From G963665085 sp963665085 (GTDB lineage: Bacteria; Bacteroidota; Bacteroidia; Bacteroidales; JAAAOM01): a stretch of 64,000 nt of DNA. Every line of letters begins with the position of its first letter. Positions within the stretch are counted from its first letter, which is position 1. Positions 61,371 through 64,000 of this stretch are shown here, piece after piece. Made by a program: the position numbers and the translations under genes. The notes below the pieces were generated by a model that worked only from the letters and a program-made list of their open reading frames with translations, ran no database searches and had not been told where the DNA came from. The stretch lies in NCBI GenBank assembly GCA_963665085.2, contig CAXXXS010000001.1:5022001-5086000 (forward strand), in the 5' to 3' direction.

Positions 61371-62126
61371 TTATTCTTCTTGTTTTTCTTCCAATAATTG
61401 ATTAATAAATGATTGAAGATCTGCTTTTATAGGACTTATGCTATGAGTAGTTGATTTTCCATCCATAATTACTTCCACTTCTATAAGATCCTCTTTTGGA
61501 GCATATACATCATCTTTTGGACGTCCTGCTCCTACAAACTCCATTTCATATTCACTACCTGCCCATAGAGTTCCTGAAGCATTGGTCTTATATTTGTCAT
61601 GGATACTTTTACCCCCTCCATTACGTGTACTTTGAGCTATAGTAAACTCATTGTCATCATCCATTTCTACGGCTAAACCGGTATGATAAAAAACATTTCC
61701 ATCACTATCTTTTCCTTTCCAAAATAAAAAGTCTCCTTTTCTGACATTATTTATATCAGTCATCCATTCCCCTTCTTCCTTATAATATTTCATTTGATGC
61801 CAAGTAGACCTACCTGGATCATATCCATCTGCCATTGCTATCTCTCTTCCATATTCCGAACAATCAACATATTTATCATTGTATGCAGCACTTCCTTTTA
61901 CCTGCTTATATGTTCTACTATCAGACTGAACTTTTGCTACTGCTGCTTTTATTCTATCTATTGGACCCATACCAAAAAGGTCAATATATCTAATAGGATT
62001 ATTACCTGCGTATAAAAATGGACTCTGAAATGGATAGTCATTTGCTAATGGATCAACAGTATGAAACCTAGCGATTGTAGGGTCGTAAAACCGTGCCCCG
62101 TAATCATACCAACTTACGCAACTTTT
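61371..62126 (-). CDS. orphan Rhs C-terminal tip 3 with NlpC/P60-like domain
   Basis: The open frame starts after a TAA at 62127-62129 and encodes WYDYGARFYDPTIARFHTVD, then SPFLYAGNNPIRYIDLFGMG (Rhs core end) and a cysteine-peptidase domain. The first ATG is only at 61970 (MGPIDRIK), so the Rhs part cannot start by itself. From that Met, Cys37 is in YVDCSEYGRE and His96 in VFYHTGLAVEM, with WKGKDSDGN between, as in NlpC/P60 peptidases. It belongs to element B. The missing start near the border is good evidence that it needs an upstream Rhs core. Confidence 0.84.
   Translation of the reverse strand, partial: KSCVSWYDYGARFYDPTIARFHTVDPLANDYPFQSPFLYAGNNPIRYIDLFGMGPIDRIKAAVAKVQSDSRTYKQVKGSAAYNDKYVDCSEYGREIAMADGYDPGRSTWHQMKYYKEEGEWMTDINNVRKGDFLFWKGKDSDGNVFYHTGLAVEMDDDNEFTIAQSTRNGGGKSIHDKYKTNASGTLWAGSEYEMEFVGAGRPKDDVYAPKEDLIEVEVIMDGKSTTHSISPIKADLQSFINQLLEEKQEE
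62099..62118. repeat. att-like site 3 at Rhs WYDYG codons
   Basis: Same 20 bases as at 45377 and 53328, between Rhs tip 3 and the non-coding end of element C. Confidence 0.7.
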
Positions 62127-63480
62127 TTAGCATTTTCAGGACTTCTTACCACCTCCGGGCAACCTGTTCAAAGAACTTCTAATGCCCTCAAAAATAGCAT
62201 CTTTTTTCTTTTAATTGAACTTTTTAATTGAAGATTCACGATTGCATTGAGTTCCCCACATTGGTAAAATTCCACCGTCCCTGCATGCATCGCCCTTTTA
62301 CCAACTCCCCACGCTCGACCCTTCTGTTGTTTTTACCGTCATGCATTTTGTGCCAGGCACACTTGCAGCACATTGCTTTTGTTTTTTAAGTCAATTGATT
62401 TTTAAAGGTAAAAAGCCAAAATCAAAGAGCTGCCCCAACCCTCGATAACAAAAAGACACGCCAGTAAAAACAACCCTAAGCTATATTTACATAACGTGGC
62501 ATTATAAAACACACATTTTCAGCGGTATAAATGATTGTGTTTTGATGTGTCTTATAATAACGTTATGTAAAATATCCCCACAGCCAGCGCACGGCAGATG
62601 CTGTTAAAATAGAATAACTTTTAGTTGATTGATTTTTTAATGGTAAAAGTTATTTCCAGTTTAACAGCACATCATCATCAACATACATTCAGTTTTATTT
62701 CAATTAAAAGAAAAAAGTACGGCTCGATTTTTATGATTAAAGCTTTGGTCGTGGGTGGGTTTTTGTGCGGATTTAATTATAAAAATGAGCATCCAACCGA
62801 ACTACAAAATTCGATTAAATGTACTGCTGCTGATTGAGGGCGGAAGGGTGCAGGATTTTTGTTTTCTTTTTTAATCAACTGCTAATAATATGCAACTGTG
62901 TGTCGGGAGAAAGAAAGAAAAACAGCCTTGAGCTAGCGTCGGGAAAGTGGCTGCAAAAAGTGAGGAACGAACGGTTTGCGGACACTGTGCATGCGAGCCG
63001 CCTGCGAGTGGAGCAAGGTTGGTGCAAAAAGAAGACTGAGGAACGAAGGCGTTTTGCAGCTACTGTTTACAGCAAGGTTTTGGCGGAGTTTTTGACTTTC
63101 GGGTCGGGTCGTGTGTCAGCTCAAAAACTGTGACAAAGCCGCAGACCGCAGCGACCAGCAGGCGAGCCTAACACTGGCAGCGGTTGGATTTTTAGCTTTT
63201 TTGTGGAGGAACGGAACAAAAGTGCTAAAAATACAAAGGAGCTGCCGTGAGGAAGAAGGAGGAACGCAAAAAGCATGACAAGCTGGAGCGAAGCGGAACC
63301 CGCAGGGATTTGCAACTCTTTTTTATACCTTAAAAATCATTTCAACTAAATAAAAAAGTGTTGCAAAGGCTTGGCGTGATTTTTTGCTGACGACTGATGA
63401 CGAACACCGCTTTTCCTTCTTTGTGGGGAGCAGACAAAACAGCGTTGGACTTTTTGAGGGTTGGCGTTTTGGCTGCGTGG
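62119..63480. repeat. conserved 1.3-kb non-coding region, copy C
   Basis: Same as copies A and B with scattered substitutions (for example TTGCATTGAGTTCCCC where A and B have TTGCAGGAAGTACCCC). After about 63390 it continues with GAGCAGACAAAACAGCG as in copy A. It carries the third 86-base inverted repeat at 62486-62571. Confidence 0.8.
62486..62571. repeat. 86-base attC-like inverted repeat, copy C
   Basis: Outer and inner arms as in 45764-45849; a single loop base differs (GATTGTGTTTTG for GATTGTATTTTG). Confidence 0.65.
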
Positions 63481-63483
63481 GCT

Positions 63484-64000
63484 TTATTGTTTATTCAGGG
63501 GATGGAACTTTTCCAGTTTACTTTGTAGATTATCCAAGTTATTCAACTGGTATCTTTCGGTTGAACTTACATATTTATGACCTGCAAAGTATTGTACTTG
63601 CCTAAGGTTGTGGTTTTTCAGCCAGTAAGTTATCACACTTGCCCGGATTTGTTTTGGATGTAATATTTCAGGGTTTATTTTCTGTATCGCTTTAAACATG
63701 TGCAACAAGCTGTTTTTAATATTCTCACTTCCGTTGATGCTGATAAATAATTGGTTTTGTATTATTGACTTGTTGATTTTATCAGGCTTTCGGGCTGGTT
63801 TTGGCTTGGTAATTTCTTTTAATATCGTTGGTCTTATTTCGGTTAAATACTCATGTAGGTCAAGTATTTGAAAGGGTTTTAGTTCTAATGTTCTGCTGTT
63901 TCTTCTTCTGTTGCCAGGAATACATATTTTACCTGCTTTGAGTTTTAAATGGTTTGGTTCTAGTTGCTGCAGCTCTTCGGTGGTTATTCCCTGATAAATC
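63484..64000 (-). CDS. tyrosine recombinase, second of pair (element C), partial
   Basis: The open frame continues past the right edge; about 172 C-terminal residues are visible, ending HPKQIRASVITYWLKNHNLR then FAGHKYVSSTERYQ and HPLNKQ. It aligns without gaps to 46762-47278 of element A and is almost identical, one visible change being Pro for His (NPEILHPK against NHEILHPK). The box-I position again reads ITTEELQQL. Element C is thus much closer to A than to B in this gene. Confidence 0.85.
   Translation of the reverse strand, partial: IYQGITTEELQQLEPNHLKLKAGKICIPGNRRRNSRTLELKPFQILDLHEYLTEIRPTILKEITKPKPARKPDKINKSIIQNQLFISINGSENIKNSLLHMFKAIQKINPEILHPKQIRASVITYWLKNHNLRQVQYFAGHKYVSSTERYQLNNLDNLQSKLEKFHPLNKQ

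Larger units (their letters stand above)
53348..62118. mobile_element. complete element B (about 8.8 kb)
   Basis: Bounded by att-like sites at 53328 and 62099. It has the same gene order as element A, with an added RelE/ParE pair between recombinase and non-coding region and a tail fragment of a second XRE gene behind the regulator. Its primase and recombinases differ clearly from those of element A, whereas the non-coding region does not. Confidence 0.75.
62119..64000. mobile_element. element C, partial (runs off right edge)
   Basis: Only the non-coding region and the 3' end of the second recombinase gene lie in the window. In the insertion model the rest of the element, its Rhs tip and finally an Rhs core gene follow to the right. 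Confidence 0.7.

Noticed and set aside
45397..62118. A complete prophage
   Set aside because: Integrase, repressor and primase genes are present, but no capsid, portal, terminase or tail gene is seen. A phage satellite or integrative element fits better.
45397..64000. A classical integron
   Set aside because: attC-like inverted repeats are present, but the recombinases lack the IntI signature and each unit carries its own recombinase genes and primase rather than single-gene cassettes.

Overview
The window looks like chromosomal DNA from a free-living member of the Bacteroidota, probably near Marinilabiliales/Prolixibacteraceae. The DNA is AT-rich. Several genes follow TAnnTTTG promoter boxes, for example at 21524, 22865 and 32371. 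Many lipoproteins start with short lipobox signals, and the gene families (DUF349, DUF4861, DUF6132, DUF6934, AmgK-RapZ fusion) are typical of the phylum. No rRNA, tRNA or CRISPR array was seen.

Left part (1-16830), carbohydrate use. It begins with a hypothetical secreted protein, a secreted GH16 glucanase, a small inverted-repeat-bounded cassette with a frameshifted DUF6934 gene, a LOG protein, a DUF4395 membrane protein and a three-gene unit (membrane protein, XRE regulator, alcohol dehydrogenase). Next is a complete unsaturated-uronate locus. On the minus strand lie GH88 hydrolase, kduI, kduD and a DUF4861 lipoprotein, with a LacI-type regulator. On the plus strand lie kdgK, kdgA and a TRAP transporter (dctP, dctQ, an oversized dctM). 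Two near-palindromic LacI-type sites with the core TGCAATCG lie in front of the two arms. Together the genes import unsaturated uronate units and convert them through KDG and KDPG to pyruvate and glyceraldehyde-3-phosphate.

Middle part (16839-40326), mostly housekeeping. It holds a MurU-like nucleotidyltransferase next to an AmgK-RapZ fusion, a ROK kinase, ribH, mnmA, a sensorless histidine kinase, pyruvate kinase, xerD, cysH, nhaA, an LCIB-type carbonic anhydrase homologue, a nucleotidyltransferase-GHMP kinase fusion, dinB, a thioredoxin lipoprotein, trmD, a DUF349 protein and a transaldolase-like aldolase.

Right part (40411-64000), an accessory region and the most interesting part. After a RelE/ParE pair and a RAYT-like transposase with a REP hairpin, there is a tandem array of about 8-9 kb elements, all in the same orientation. 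Each complete element reads, on the minus strand: an orphan Rhs C-terminal tip (toxin), a lipoprotein presumed to be its immunity protein, a divergent XRE regulator, a CHC2/Toprim/ATPase primase, two tyrosine recombinases, and about 1.3 kb of nearly invariant non-coding DNA. The element boundaries fall at the Rhs codons for WYDYG, where a 20-bp site with inverted arms CGTAA/TTACG recurs at 45377, 53328 and 62099. Elements A (45397-53347) and B (53348-62118) are complete. Element C enters from the right edge. Two older elements (Y, 41845-43500; Z, 43756-45396) are decayed. All three readable tips carry cysteine-peptidase folds (one TIGR02594/CHAP-like, two NlpC/P60-like), and each is followed by a lipoprotein, which fits a periplasmic peptidoglycan target.

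My main hypothesis is that these are integrative elements that insert into the WYDYG codons of an rhs gene. Each insertion would give Rhs a new toxin tip plus immunity and leave the old tip as a promoterless orphan downstream. The active full-length rhs gene would then lie to the right of this window.
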